The notes under the pieces were generated by a model that worked only from the letters and a program-made list of their open reading frames with translations, searched no databases and had not been told where the DNA came from. From Roseitranquillus sp963776845 (GTDB taxonomy: Bacteria > Pseudomonadota > Alphaproteobacteria > Rhodobacterales > Rhodobacteraceae): a DNA stretch of 64,000 nt. Position 1 is the stretch's first letter; every line of letters begins with the position of its first letter. Shown in pieces: positions 46,241 through 55,226 of this stretch. The position numbers and the translations under genes are program-made. The stretch spans positions 186,001-250,000 of the forward strand of contig CAVZOJ010000011.1 of NCBI GenBank assembly GCA_963776845.1, in the 5' to 3' direction.

Positions 46241-46312
46241 CGTACAAATCGGGCCGGGCTTCTGTACGAAAACGTACAAACCGGCCCTCCGAAACGTACG
46301 AAAACGTACAAA
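46241..46312. promoter_or_regulatory. Tandem palindromic operator-like repeats upstream of serA
   Basis: GTACGAAAACGTACAAA (17 bases) occurs at 46264-46280 and again at 46296-46312, 32 bases apart. Each contains the inverted repeat GTACG-AAAA-CGTAC; at 46263-46278 it extends to the perfect TGTACG-AAAA-CGTACA. A further half-site CGTACAAA lies at 46241-46248. The last copy ends three bases before the serA ribosome site. This looks like an operator bound by dimers on one face of the helix. Confidence 0.6.
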
Positions 46313-46326
46313 TTCAGGAGTGCCCC

Positions 46327-47932
46327 ATGGCTCCCATGGCTCCCAGGGTTCTCGTCTCGGACAAGCTCTCCGAGACCGCCGTGCAAATCTTCCGCGACCG
46401 CGGCATCGACGTGACGTTCGACCCAAGTCTCGGAAAGGACAAGGAAAAGCTCCTCTCCGTCATCGCCGACTATGACGGCCTCGCGATCCGATCGGCCACC
46501 AAGGTGTCCGACAAGGTCCTGGAGAAGGCGAGCAATCTCAAGGTGATAGGCCGCGCCGGCATCGGCGTCGACAATGTCGACATCCCCGCCGCCTCGCGCC
46601 GCGGCGTGATCGTCATGAACACCCCCTTCGGCAACTCCATCACCACCGCCGAGCACGCCATCGCAATGATGTTTTCCGTGGCCCGCCAAATCCCTGCGGC
46701 AAACGCCTCAACCCACGAAGGACGTTGGGAAAAATCCCGCTTCATGGGCACCGAGCTGTTCAACAAGACCCTTGGCGTCATCGGCGCCGGCAACATCGGC
46801 GGCATCGTCTGCGAGCGGGCCGTCGGCCTGCACATGCGCGTCATCGCCTACGACCCGTTCCTCTCGGAGGAGCGGGCGATGCAGCTCGGCGTCACCAAGG
46901 TGGAGCTCGACGAGCTTCTGAAACGCAGCGATTTCATCACCTTGCACGTGCCGTTGACGGACAGGACGCGGAACATCCTGTCGAGGGAGGCGCTGGCCAA
47001 GACCAAGAAGGGCGTCCGCATCATCAACTGCGCCCGCGGCGGCTTGGTGGACGAAGCGGCGCTGGCCGAGGCGCTGACGTCCGGCCACGTCGCCGGCGCC
47101 GCCCTCGACGTCTTCGCCGAGGAGCCGGCGACGGACAACCCACTGTTCCACATGGAAAACGTCGTCGTGACCCCGCACCTCGGCGCCTCCACGACCGAGG
47201 CGCAGGAGAACGTGGCGATCCAGGTCGCCGAGCAGATGTCGGACTACCTGCTGACCGGCGCCGTCTCGAACGCCCTCAACATGCCCTCCGTCACGGCGGA
47301 GGAGGCGCGCGTCATGGGCCCCTGGATCAAGCTCGCCGAGCATCTCGGTGCCTTTGCTGGCCAGCTCACGGACGAGCCGATCGAAGCGATCAACCTGATC
47401 TACGACGGCGTCGCGTCCGAGATGAATACCGCTGCTCTGAACGCGGCGGCCGTCGCCGGCATCCTCAAGGCCAGCAATCCCGAGGTGAACATGGTCTCCG
47501 CGCCGATCATGGCGAAGGAGCGGGGCGTCGACACCTCGACGACGACGCAAGGCCAGACGGGGATCTTCGAGGGCTATATAAAGCTGACGATCAAGACGCC
47601 CCAGCGCACGAGGTCGATCGCCGGCACCGTCTTCTCGGACGGCAAGCCGCGCTTCATCCAGATCAAGGGCGTCATGATCGACGCCGAGATCGCGCGGCAC
47701 ATGCTCTACACCACGAACAACGATGTGCCGGGCATCATCGGCACGCTGGGGCACACGCTGGGCGATGACGGCGTGAACATCGCGAACTTCACCCTCGGCC
47801 GGACCGAGAAAGGGCAGAACGCGATCGCCCTGCTCAGTGTTGATGGACCGCGTGCCGGAGCACGTACTCGAAAAGCTTCGCGCGACCGGCAAGTTCCAGC
47901 AGGTGCGGCCACTGGAGTTCGACGTGGCGTGA
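46327..47932 (+). CDS. serA: D-3-phosphoglycerate dehydrogenase, frameshifted near the end
   Basis: First step of serine synthesis. About 534 residues: substrate domain, NAD domain with VIGAGNIGGIV (about 151-161), catalytic Arg in INCARGGLVDE and His in VVTPHLGAST, then the ASB and ACT regulatory domains (DVPGIIGTLGHTLGDDGVNI). An extra G at about 47845 (TGATGGACC) alters the last 30 residues; repair gives DRVPEHVLEKL ending EFDVA at TGA 47930-47932. AGGAG is 6 bases before ATG 46327. The first nine bases ATGGCTCCC are tandemly repeated, giving MAPMAP. Confidence 0.94.
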
Positions 47933-48017
47933 CGTCCTAGGTGCTGCGGCAGCTGTTGCGGTACCGAGAGAAGAGGCTTGCGGCGCCCTGCGGGCGTCGC
48001 CCAATCGAGGTGACGGC

Positions 48018-48765
48018 GTGACGATATACGCGATTGCCGATGTCCATGGGCACCAGGACAAGCTGCAGGAGGCGCACGAGCTCATCGCGGCCGATCGGGC
48101 GCGCGAGGGCGCGCGCGACGCTCCTGTCGTGCACCTGGGCGACCTCTGCGATCGCGGCCCGGACACCCGCGGCGTCCTCGATCTTCTGATCGAGGGCCGC
48201 GAGCGTGGCGAACACTGGCTCATCCTGCTTGGCAACCACGATCGGATGTTCCGCGAGTTCGTCGCCGACGGGCGCACCACGGACGGACGTCTGCGCAGCG
48301 ACCTGAACTGGCTCCACCCCTCGCTCGGCGGTGCGGCGACCTTGCGCTCCTACGGAGTGGAGGTGGCGGGCCGAGCCCAGGACGAGATCCAGACCGAAGC
48401 GATGCAGGCGGTGCCCCGCCGCCACGTCGAATTGCTGTCCTCGCTGCAGCTTTGGTACGAGACGCCCGAACTCCTGTTCGTCCATGCAGGGATCCGACCT
48501 GGCCTGCCCCTCGCGAGGCAGAGAGAGGACGACCTGGTCTGGATCCGCGACGGATTCCTCGAACACACGCGGCCGCATCCGTGGCTGGTCGTTCACGGCC
48601 ACACCGCGCTGCCCGAGCCCGCGCACTTCGGCAACAGAGTCGACCTCGACGGCGGAGCGGCGTTCGGAAACCCTCTTGCCGCTGCGGTGTTCGAGGGACG
48701 CGAGGTGTGGCTTCTCGACCGTGACGGGCGGCGTCCGCTGCTCCTCCCACTTCGCACGCCGCTAG
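48018..48765 (+). CDS. Metallophosphoesterase (PrpA/ApaH-like), probable frameshift at the end
   Basis: Calcineurin-like serine/threonine phosphatase or nucleotide phosphatase, about 248 residues. Metal motifs are ADVHGHQDKL (Asp, His), HLGDLCDRGPDT, LLGNHDRMF, and later LFVHAG and VVHGHTALP. In the written frame the protein runs on without homology past 48750; an extra C in the CCC at 48746-48748 would explain this and gives a stop at TAG 48763-48765, which fits the family length and the convergent gene that ends at 48772. GTG 48018 or the first MTIYAIADVHG is the start. Confidence 0.83.
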
Positions 48766-48771
48766 GAGCGT

Positions 48772-50405
48772 TCACCGACGCTCGCCGCCGACCCGGAACC
48801 AGCGGTAGCCGAACGGGCGGCAGCGTGATCCGATCTCCCCGCCTCGACGGCCGCGCGGTCCTCGCCGACGAGCGGCGTCAGCGGCCCGAGGTCGAGCCGC
48901 ACCTCCCGCGCGACGGCCGGAGAGATTGTGCAGCGTCAGGACACAGCCCTCCGCCACTCGGAGCACAAGCCCGAGCACGCTCTCCTCTCCGGTCTCCACG
49001 ATCTCGTCCGCCCCCAGCCGATCTCGGGGCAGGCGCGCCGCAGCCGCACGAGCCGCGCCACCTCCTCCATCAGGGTGCCGGGACAGTCGCGCTGGGAGGC
49101 GACGTTCCGCGTCCGAAAAGCCCAGCATCACCTTCCGCCATCGGCTGGACCAGGTCTCCGTCGCTGTCGGAGAAGCCGCCGTTCTTGGTGTCCGACCACT
49201 GCATCGGCGTCCGTACCGGATAGCGCTCGGGCAGGGACAGGTTCTCCCCCATGCCGATCTCGTCGCCGTACCACATGACCGGCGTTCCCGGCAGCGCCAT
49301 GAGAAGCGAGTGCGCGAGCTTGAGCCGTGCATCGTCACCACCCAGCATCGGCGCCATCCGCCGCCGCACGCCGCGGTCGTAGATCCGCATCCCCGCGTCG
49401 GGAGCGAGCGTGGCGAAAGCCTCCTGCCGCTCATCCTCGCTCAGCTTGTCGAGCGAAAGCTCGTCATGGTTGCGCAGGAAGGTCGCCCACTGCGCCTGCT
49501 GGGGCATCTCGTCGTCTCGAGACCGCAGCGCCTCGACAATAGGTCGGGCGTCCTCGCGCACCATGGCGAGCCAGAGGCGCTGGTTGAGCGGAAAGTCGAA
49601 GATCATGTGCATCCGTTCGTCGGCGTCGTACTGACGCCCGCCGAAATGCATCCGCGCCCGCTCGCGCGGCACGTTGGATTCCGCCAGCATGATCGCCTCG
49701 GAGCGCCGCCAGGACAGAAAGTCCCGCATTTCGGACAGCAGCAGGTAGGGGTCGCGGTCCGGCTCCTCCTTCAGCCCCTTGTACTCGATCAGGAACGGCA
49801 CCGCGTCGATCCGGAAGCCCGCCACGCCCGAGTTCCAGCCAGAAGCCCATCACCTTCATGATTTCCTCGCGTACCTGGCGGTTCGCGATGTTGAGGTCGG
49901 CCTGATGGGCGTAGAAACGGTGCATGTACCAGGCGCCGGTCTCTTCGGTCCGCGTCCAGACCGCCTCCTGCACGCCGGGAAAGATGATCCCGTCGGTAAT
50001 GTCCTCTGGCTTGTCGTCGGACCACACGTACCAGTCGCGGTAGGGGCTGTCCTTCGACTGACGGGCCGACCTGAACCACGGGTGGTCGATCGAGGTGTGA
50101 TTGACCACCAGGTCGACGATGACCTTCAGGCCGTGGTCGCGCGCGGCCCGCGCGAACTCGACGAAGTCGCCGGGACTCCCGAGCCGGCTGTCTACGTCGT
50201 AGAAGTCGGTGATGTCGTATCCGTTGTCGCGGTTCGGGGTGGGATAGAACGGGTTCAGCCAGACCGCGCTGACGCCCAGCGTCTCGAGGTGGTCGAGGCG
50301 GTCGGCCAGGCCGCGGAAATCACCGATGCCGTCGCCGTTGGCGTCCATGAAGGTCTCGACGTCGAGACAGTAGATGACGGCATTCTTGTACCAGAGATCC
50401 GGCAT
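48772..50405 (-). pseudogene. GH13 alpha-amylase/trehalose synthase-like enzyme, several frameshifts
   Basis: Glycoside hydrolase family 13 enzyme of about 543 residues, close to the trehalose-synthase-like group (MPDLWYKNAVIYCLDVETFMD; NGDGIGDFRGL). The catalytic triad is readable: nucleophile Asp in GVAGFRIDAVPF, acid Glu in AIMLAESNVP and Asp in LRNHDELSL. The frame breaks at about 49828 (extra base in the C run, repair gives LELGVAG) and about four more times between 48800 and 49130, where the C-terminal domain (PMQWSDTKNGGFSD, LVRLRRACPEIGWG, LTLHNLSG) is spread over three frames. Sequence error is likely; coding potential is kept. A stress-type promoter candidate lies upstream. Confidence 0.78.
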
Positions 50406-50431
50406 GGCTCCTCCGCAGACGGGCAGGCATC

Positions 50432-50457
50432 AACGTGGCGGCTTGGCCAAAGGGTCC
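50432..50457 (-). promoter_or_regulatory. Weak EcfG-type promoter candidate for the GH13 gene
   Basis: On minus, GGACC (50457-50453), 17 bases, CGTT (50435-50432). The -10 is exact and the -35 differs at one position from GGAAC. It is 27 bases upstream of the GH13 start codon, leaving a leader of about 15-20 bases. Trehalose-related genes are common members of the EcfG regulon. Confidence 0.35.
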
Positions 50458-50534
50458 CGGCGGCGCTCGCCTTCGCTTGTCCCCGCAGCATCGGAGTGAC
50501 AGGAAGGATCCCATTTCAGATCCGGAGACGAGGC

Positions 50535-51167
50535 ATGGAGCCGATCACGCTGCTCGATTTCGCCGGCGTCGCGGTGTTCGCGGCAACGGGTGCCCTCGCC
50601 GCCTCGCGGCAGGAGCTCGACCTGATCGGGTTTCTGTTCCTCGCCTCGGTCACGGGGGTCGGGGGCGGAACGGTACGCGACCTGATCCTCGACGTGCCAG
50701 TGTTCTGGATCGAGGATCACGCGTACGTTTTGGTGTGCGCCGCGGTCGCGGTCGCTGCGGTTTTCGCCGCGCCAGCACTAAAGTCACGATACAAGCTCCT
50801 GCTCTGGCTCGATGCGATCGGGCTGGCGGCGTTCTGCGTCCTAGGCGCGCGAAAGGGCCTTGCCATCACGGATTCCCCGGTCACCGCAATCATCATGGGG
50901 GTGATGACGGGGACCGTGGGCGGCATCCTGCGCGACGTGCTGGCGCGTGAACCATCGGTCCTGCTGCGGCAGGAGATCTACGTCACCGCGGCGATCGCGG
51001 GCAGCGCGGCCTTCATCCTGATGGAGCGGCTGGGTGCCGGTCTTCAGGCGGCCGCCATCACGGGCTTCGTGCTCGCGCTCGCGGTGCGGGGCGGCGCCCT
51101 GCACTTCGGATGGACGCTGCCGCGCTACCGCTCGCGCCCGGGCCGCCACCCAGACGATATCGGCTAG
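50535..51167 (+). CDS. Trimeric intracellular cation channel (TRIC/YadS) family protein
   Basis: Seven-segment inner-membrane channel-like protein (210 residues), two repeats each with the glycine/Arg-Asp hallmark: GVGGGTVRDLI in the first half and GTVGGILRDVL in the second. Likely a K+/cation permeable trimer; some bacterial members are linked to glycine transport. Start ATG 50535 with GAGACGAGG upstream; the open frame back to 49779 is antisense to the GH13 gene and not coding. Confidence 0.92.
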   Translation: MEPITLLDFAGVAVFAATGALAASRQELDLIGFLFLASVTGVGGGTVRDLILDVPVFWIEDHAYVLVCAAVAVAAVFAAPALKSRYKLLLWLDAIGLAAFCVLGARKGLAITDSPVTAIIMGVMTGTVGGILRDVLAREPSVLLRQEIYVTAAIAGSAAFILMERLGAGLQAAAITGFVLALAVRGGALHFGWTLPRYRSRPGRHPDDIG

Positions 51168-51169
51168 GC

Positions 51170-51188
51170 GACGCTGTTCAGCAGCGTC
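51170..51188 (+). terminator. Hairpin just after the TRIC gene
   Basis: GACGCTG (51170-51176) and CAGCGTC (51182-51188) pair perfectly around a 5-base loop, starting three bases after the stop codon. No T-run follows, so it may slow or protect the 3' end rather than terminate by itself. Confidence 0.4.
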
Positions 51189-51437
51189 CCGCGTTGCCGG
51201 CGCCGTGCCTGATCCCGTCGATGGCGCGAGCGTCGCGGTATCGCTTGGCATCGACCGGGGCGCGCACCCTCGCCCCAGCAAGCGTTAGCTGTGATGAAGT
51301 CACGGTCGTCGGCCGAGCGGCGCGCTTCATCGTCCCGCCGATAGTCTCGCCAAGAAGGAAAGGGCAGCCATTTGGGCGCACCACCTGACCGACGGCCGGC
51401 GAGCGCAGCCGGTGTGTCAGGTTCTCAAGAATGCCGC
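51189..51437. other. Non-coding stretch, nothing recognised
   Basis: I find no family-like frame, repeat or RNA here. It separates the plus-strand TRIC gene from three very small minus-strand genes. Confidence 0.35.
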
Positions 51438-51572
51438 TTACGGTTCCAGTACGACCTCGCTGGGCGCGGGGTCGGAAAGCTCGTCGCCCGGAGGCGCGAT
51501 TCCGGAAGTGTCCGCCGATGCGCACGATACGACGAATGCCAGTGCAGCGAGCGAGGCGATAGTCCTGCACAT
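51438..51572 (-). CDS. Small predicted lipoprotein (44 residues)
   Basis: ATG 51572 has AAAGGA about 12 bases upstream. The peptide MCRTIASLAALAFVVSCAS has a short signal with lipobox VVSC (Cys17), then a 27-residue acidic, proline-rich tail (PPGDELSDPAPSEVV). The frame is open further upstream but the lipoprotein signal fixes the start. Function unknown; possible entericidin-like or envelope peptide. No homologue recognised. Confidence 0.55.
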   Translation of the reverse strand: MCRTIASLAALAFVVSCASADTSGIAPPGDELSDPAPSEVVLEP

Positions 51573-51678
51573 ATTGACGTCGATCCTTTCCGCCGCGTGG
51601 CCGCGGCCTATCCAAACTCGCCGTGCATCATGATCGATGGCGAGACACCGCGCCACCGCAAGAGCCACGCCTGCAGCC

Positions 51679-51765
51679 TCAAATGAAAGGGATGATCGGA
51701 ACGCTGTCCCCGCACGCCGAGAGCGCTGTCAAAGCTATCGCAGAGAGCAGGATGCGCAGACGCAT
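51679..51765 (-). CDS. Very small lipoprotein (28 residues)
   Basis: ATG 51765 has GGAGG 8 bases upstream. The product is MRLRILLSAIALTALSACGD followed by eight residues (SVPIIPFI) and TGA at 51679-51681. The lipobox is LSAC (Cys18), so the mature lipopeptide would have about 11 residues. Signal, lipobox and ribosome site together make it credible despite its size. Role unknown. Confidence 0.6.
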   Translation of the reverse strand: MRLRILLSAIALTALSACGDSVPIIPFI

Positions 51766-51878
51766 CGTGAGTTTCCTCCCGTTTTTTCGAACAGCCGGTC
51801 GCGCCGATGATACAGCGGGCGCGCGACCGGCAGGCGCTGCCGCTCAAGCCGGCCTGCTGCTCTCGATGGCGGTTGCGA

Positions 51879-51992
51879 TCAATCCCGCTTGGACAGGTCG
51901 AAGCGATCGGCCGCGGATGTCGCCTCCCGGAATTGATACACGCAGAACGCAAGCATCAGCACGAGTATGATAACCCCGAGAATCCAAGCCAT
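51879..51992 (-). CDS. Small single-pass membrane protein (37 residues)
   Basis: ATG 51992 has AGGGAGAA 7-14 bases upstream. MAWILGVIILVLMLAFCVYQ forms one membrane helix, followed by a charged tail (FREATSAADRFDLSKRD) predicted cytosolic or periplasmic. TGA at 51879-51881. It is the first of three tiny minus-strand genes in 560 bases. Function unknown. Confidence 0.6.
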   Translation of the reverse strand: MAWILGVIILVLMLAFCVYQFREATSAADRFDLSKRD

Positions 51993-52099
51993 TCCATTCT
52001 CCCTTTAGATGGTTCACTGGCAACGTCGTCCGTGCAGCATTCCAAGAAGATCGGTCCAGCGGAAGACCCTTTGTGAGAGTCGGCGTGAAGATTCCGACC

Positions 52100-53272
52100 T
52101 CACTGCAGGTCCGAAAAGGCCGCTTGCAGGCGTGCGACCGCATCTTCCACGTTGGCGCGCTGGGTGCCAACGTTGAACCGCAGCCACGACTCTCCGCCCT
52201 TGCCGAAGGTCGGGCCGAGGTTGACCGCGATGCGTGCGTCCTGCTGCACGCGGCGAGTGAATTCCTCCACCTCCATCCCGGTGCGCGAGAAGTCGACCCA
52301 CGAGAGGTAAGTCGCCTCGAGCGGCATGGAGCGGACGCCCGAGATCTCGCGGATGCCGTCGTCGAAGACCCGCCGGTTGCCGTCGAGGTAGGCGACGAGT
52401 TCGTCGACCCAGGCGGCTCCCTCGACCGAATAGGCGGCGCGGGTCATCTCCAGCCCGAAGCTGTTCGGCGAGAGTCCCAGCGCCGCGAGGCGGGCGGCAA
52501 ACCGGCGGCGCAATTCTTCGTCGGATATCGTGACCTGGCCGGTATGCGCACCCGCGATGTTGAACGTCTTGCTGGCGGAGGTCAGCATGATGAGCCGATC
52601 CGCGACATCGGGCGCCGCGACAGGCATCGGCACGTGGGTGGCGCCGGGGAAGACGATGTCGTGGTGGATCTCGTCGCTGATCAGCAGCAGGTCGTGGCGT
52701 TGCGCGAAGGCTGCGATCTCGCGCAGCTCCTCGTTTGTCCAGACGCGGCCGCCAGGATTGTGCGGCGAGCACAGGATGAGCATCTTCTCGCGCCCCGTCA
52801 TCGCGGCGTCCCACCCGGCGATGTCGAGCCCGTAGACGTCTCCCTCGTTCCTCAGCGGCATTTCGACGATCTCTCGGCCGGAGGCACGGATCACGCGCGC
52901 GAAGGCGTGGTAGACCGGCGTCATCAGCACGATCCCGTCACCGTGGTCGCTGAACGCGTCGATGCAGATCGCGACGCCGTTCACCAGCCCGTGCGTCGTC
53001 AGGATGTGGGACGGATCGAGTTGCCAGCCGTGGCGGCGCTCCATCCACCACCGGATCGCCTCGCGATAGGCACTGTCGTCGCCCTGGTAGCCGTAGACGC
53101 CATGGGCGAGCATTTCCGCCACGGCGTCTTGGACGACCTCGGGCGAGCGGAAGTCCATGTCGGCGACCCACATCGCCAGCGCGTCGTCGCCCGTGACGCC
53201 GCAGCGCGCCTCCATCGCGTCCCACTTGGCACTGCGCGTGCCGTGGCGGTCGACCGGCATGTCGAAACTCAT
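52100..53272 (-). CDS. MalY/PatB family C-S lyase (cystathionine beta-lyase-like aminotransferase)
   Basis: Fold-type I PLP enzyme of 390 residues. The PLP lysine is Lys235 in LTSASKTFNIAG, with SPHNPGGRVW (about 169-178), ISDEIHHDIVF and the C-terminal arginine in WLRFNVGTQR. WVADMDFRSP near the N terminus is typical of the MalY/PatB class, which cleaves cystathionine or cysteine conjugates. Start ATG 53272 fits. It is divergent from def with a 127-base gap. Confidence 0.93.
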   Translation of the reverse strand: MSFDMPVDRHGTRSAKWDAMEARCGVTGDDALAMWVADMDFRSPEVVQDAVAEMLAHGVYGYQGDDSAYREAIRWWMERRHGWQLDPSHILTTHGLVNGVAICIDAFSDHGDGIVLMTPVYHAFARVIRASGREIVEMPLRNEGDVYGLDIAGWDAAMTGREKMLILCSPHNPGGRVWTNEELREIAAFAQRHDLLLISDEIHHDIVFPGATHVPMPVAAPDVADRLIMLTSASKTFNIAGAHTGQVTISDEELRRRFAARLAALGLSPNSFGLEMTRAAYSVEGAAWVDELVAYLDGNRRVFDDGIREISGVRSMPLEATYLSWVDFSRTGMEVEEFTRRVQQDARIAVNLGPTFGKGGESWLRFNVGTQRANVEDAVARLQAAFSDLQ

Positions 53273-53399
53273 GGATCCTCCTTGTCGTTGGCAGGCAAGC
53301 TAGTCGGACTGGCTCCGGGCGCAATCCCCGCCGTCGCGACAACTCCTGCCGCAACCGGCGCCGTTGCGGCGGCGCAGGGCATCGCCTAAATCGTCGGGC

Positions 53400-53921
53400 A
53401 TGGCGATCCGACCCATCCTGATCCACCCCGACCCGCGCCTGAAGACGGTGGCCGACCCCGTCGCGGACATCGACGACGATCTCCGCCGGCTTGCCGACGA
53501 CATGCTCGAGACGATGTACGACGCGCCGGGATCCGGCCTTGCCGCGCCGCAAGTGGGCGTGCTGAAGCGTCTTTTCGTCATGGATTGCGCCAAGAAGGAG
53601 GGCACGGACCCGCACCCGATGGCGCTCGTCAATCCCGAGATCGTCTCAAGCTCGGATGAGCGGAAGGTCTTCGAGGAAGGCTGTCTGTCCATCCCCGAGA
53701 TCTTCGCAGACGTCGAACGCCCGGCGGAGGTGACGATGCGCTGGATCGGCCTCGACGGCGAGGAGTACGAGGAGACGTTCGGCGGCTTCTCGGCCGTGTG
53801 CGTCCAGCACGAACTCGACCATCTGAACGGCCGGCTCTACATCGACTACCTGTCGCCGCTGAAGCGCCAGCTCATCACCCGCAAGATGCAGAAGCTCAAG
53901 CGCGAGCAGCGCCGCGCCTGA
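53400..53921 (+). CDS. def: Peptide deformylase
   Basis: Metalloenzyme that removes the N-formyl group from new proteins (173 residues). All three motifs are present: GSGLAAPQ (44-51), EGCLS (93-97, metal Cys95) and HELDH (137-141). Start ATG 53400 opens MAIRPILIHPDPRL; an in-frame ATG at 53364 adds 12 unconserved residues. In most relatives def is followed by fmt; here a convergent MFS gene lies between them. Confidence 0.96.
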   Translation: MAIRPILIHPDPRLKTVADPVADIDDDLRRLADDMLETMYDAPGSGLAAPQVGVLKRLFVMDCAKKEGTDPHPMALVNPEIVSSSDERKVFEEGCLSIPEIFADVERPAEVTMRWIGLDGEEYEETFGGFSAVCVQHELDHLNGRLYIDYLSPLKRQLITRKMQKLKREQRRA

Positions 53922-53927
53922 CGTGCC

Positions 53928-55106
53928 TCAGCTTGCCCTCGCGGCCCGGCGGGACGAACGCCACTCGAGCCCTTCGTAGAGCGCCAGCAAGAGGACGGTG
54001 AGGAGGAAAATCGCGCCGCCGATCACCTCGAGCCCGACTTCGCGTGCCAGAATACCGACCGCCCCGGTCAGCGTCGCGGCGCCAAGACCCGACGCGGCAA
54101 TCTGGAAGCCGATCGCTGTATCGGCATGAGCCGCGCCGACCCGAGCCGGCGTCAGGCTGATGAGCGATGCGAAGATCGGCCCGATCGAAAAGCCAGTGAT
54201 GACGAGGCCGGCGAACCAGAGCGCGGCCACCGGAGCCAGCCAGAAGAGCAGTGCCCCGACGACAGCGCCCAGCATGCAGAGCCTCAGCGTTGGCGGGAGG
54301 GAGACGCGGTCCGCGACGAAGCCGAACGCGATCCGCCCTGCCATGAGGCTGCCCCAATAGGCGGTGACGAAGAGGCCGGCCGTCGTCTCGGCCACCCCGC
54401 GGCCGAGGACGAGAAGGGTATAGCTCCATTGCGCGGTCACGATCTCGACGCCGCAATAGACGAAGAAGACCAGCATCCCGAGCCAGACCTCGAAGCGCCC
54501 GAGCGTCTGGAGCGTGCTGGCATGCGGGACCGGCGGCGCCGGATCGAGCGTCGCGTCGTCGCGCCAGCGGTGGCGCGTGAGGAGGAAGGTGATCGCGAGC
54601 AGGAGCTGAAGAGTGCCGGCGATGCCGTAGCTCCAGCGCCAGACCAGACCGGCGCCGAGCACGCCGGTCACGATCAGCGGCCCCAGCGTCGTGCCGAGGC
54701 CGAAGAAAGCGTGCAGCCAATTCAGCGTCCGCGCGCTGAAATGCCGGGCGCCGTAGGCGTTCAGACCCGCATCCACCGCGCCGCCGCCAAGACCCGCGAG
54801 CAGACAGAGGGCGACGATGACCGGCCATGCGGGGCTGAACGCGATACCCAGCAAAGCAGTCGCGGCGGCCAGCGTCGAGACGGCCAGCACGCTGCCGATC
54901 GGCATGAGCCGGAGGATGGCCCCGCCGAGAAAGCTCGACGTCAGGTAGCCCGCGGTCGTCGATGCGACCAGGACGCCCAGCGCGTCGAGCGGCAGGCCGA
55001 ATCCCGTGCGGATCGACGGCCACGAGACGCCGAGCAGGCCATCCGGAAGCCCGAGGCTGATGAAGGCCAGGAACGACAGGAGCGGCAGGAGGGCACGTCT
55101 GGACAT
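53928..55106 (-). CDS. MFS transporter
   Basis: Twelve-segment major facilitator of 392 residues from ATG 55106. FISLGLPDGLLGVSWPSI at the N terminus and the internal repeat of the two six-helix halves (second half from about GRFEVWLGMLVFF) resemble the FucP/YfkF-like sugar or multidrug branch. Substrate cannot be called. The open frame back to 55298 is not conserved. It lies between def and fmt on the opposite strand, so it looks like an insertion into the def-fmt pair. Confidence 0.88.
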   Translation of the reverse strand: MSRRALLPLLSFLAFISLGLPDGLLGVSWPSIRTGFGLPLDALGVLVASTTAGYLTSSFLGGAILRLMPIGSVLAVSTLAAATALLGIAFSPAWPVIVALCLLAGLGGGAVDAGLNAYGARHFSARTLNWLHAFFGLGTTLGPLIVTGVLGAGLVWRWSYGIAGTLQLLLAITFLLTRHRWRDDATLDPAPPVPHASTLQTLGRFEVWLGMLVFFVYCGVEIVTAQWSYTLLVLGRGVAETTAGLFVTAYWGSLMAGRIAFGFVADRVSLPPTLRLCMLGAVVGALLFWLAPVAALWFAGLVITGFSIGPIFASLISLTPARVGAAHADTAIGFQIAASGLGAATLTGAVGILAREVGLEVIGGAIFLLTVLLLALYEGLEWRSSRRAARAS

Positions 55107-55226
55107 CGGGCGAACCTGGAGGAGAGCGGAAGCAGAGCGCCGGGGCGTTCGCGCCCTAGGCCCGTCGCTCAGGCCGCGCAAGGGGCGGCGGTTGCGCCTC
55201 AACACCGGCCCGGTATGAGAGGCCGC

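Noticed and set aside
46708..47892. 394-codon frame antisense to serA
   Set aside because: Shadow of serA, whose motifs are unambiguous.
54126..55226. Long in-frame extension upstream of fmt
   Set aside because: Highly charged, low-complexity and antisense to the MFS gene; fmt starts at the conserved MRIVYMGTPDF.
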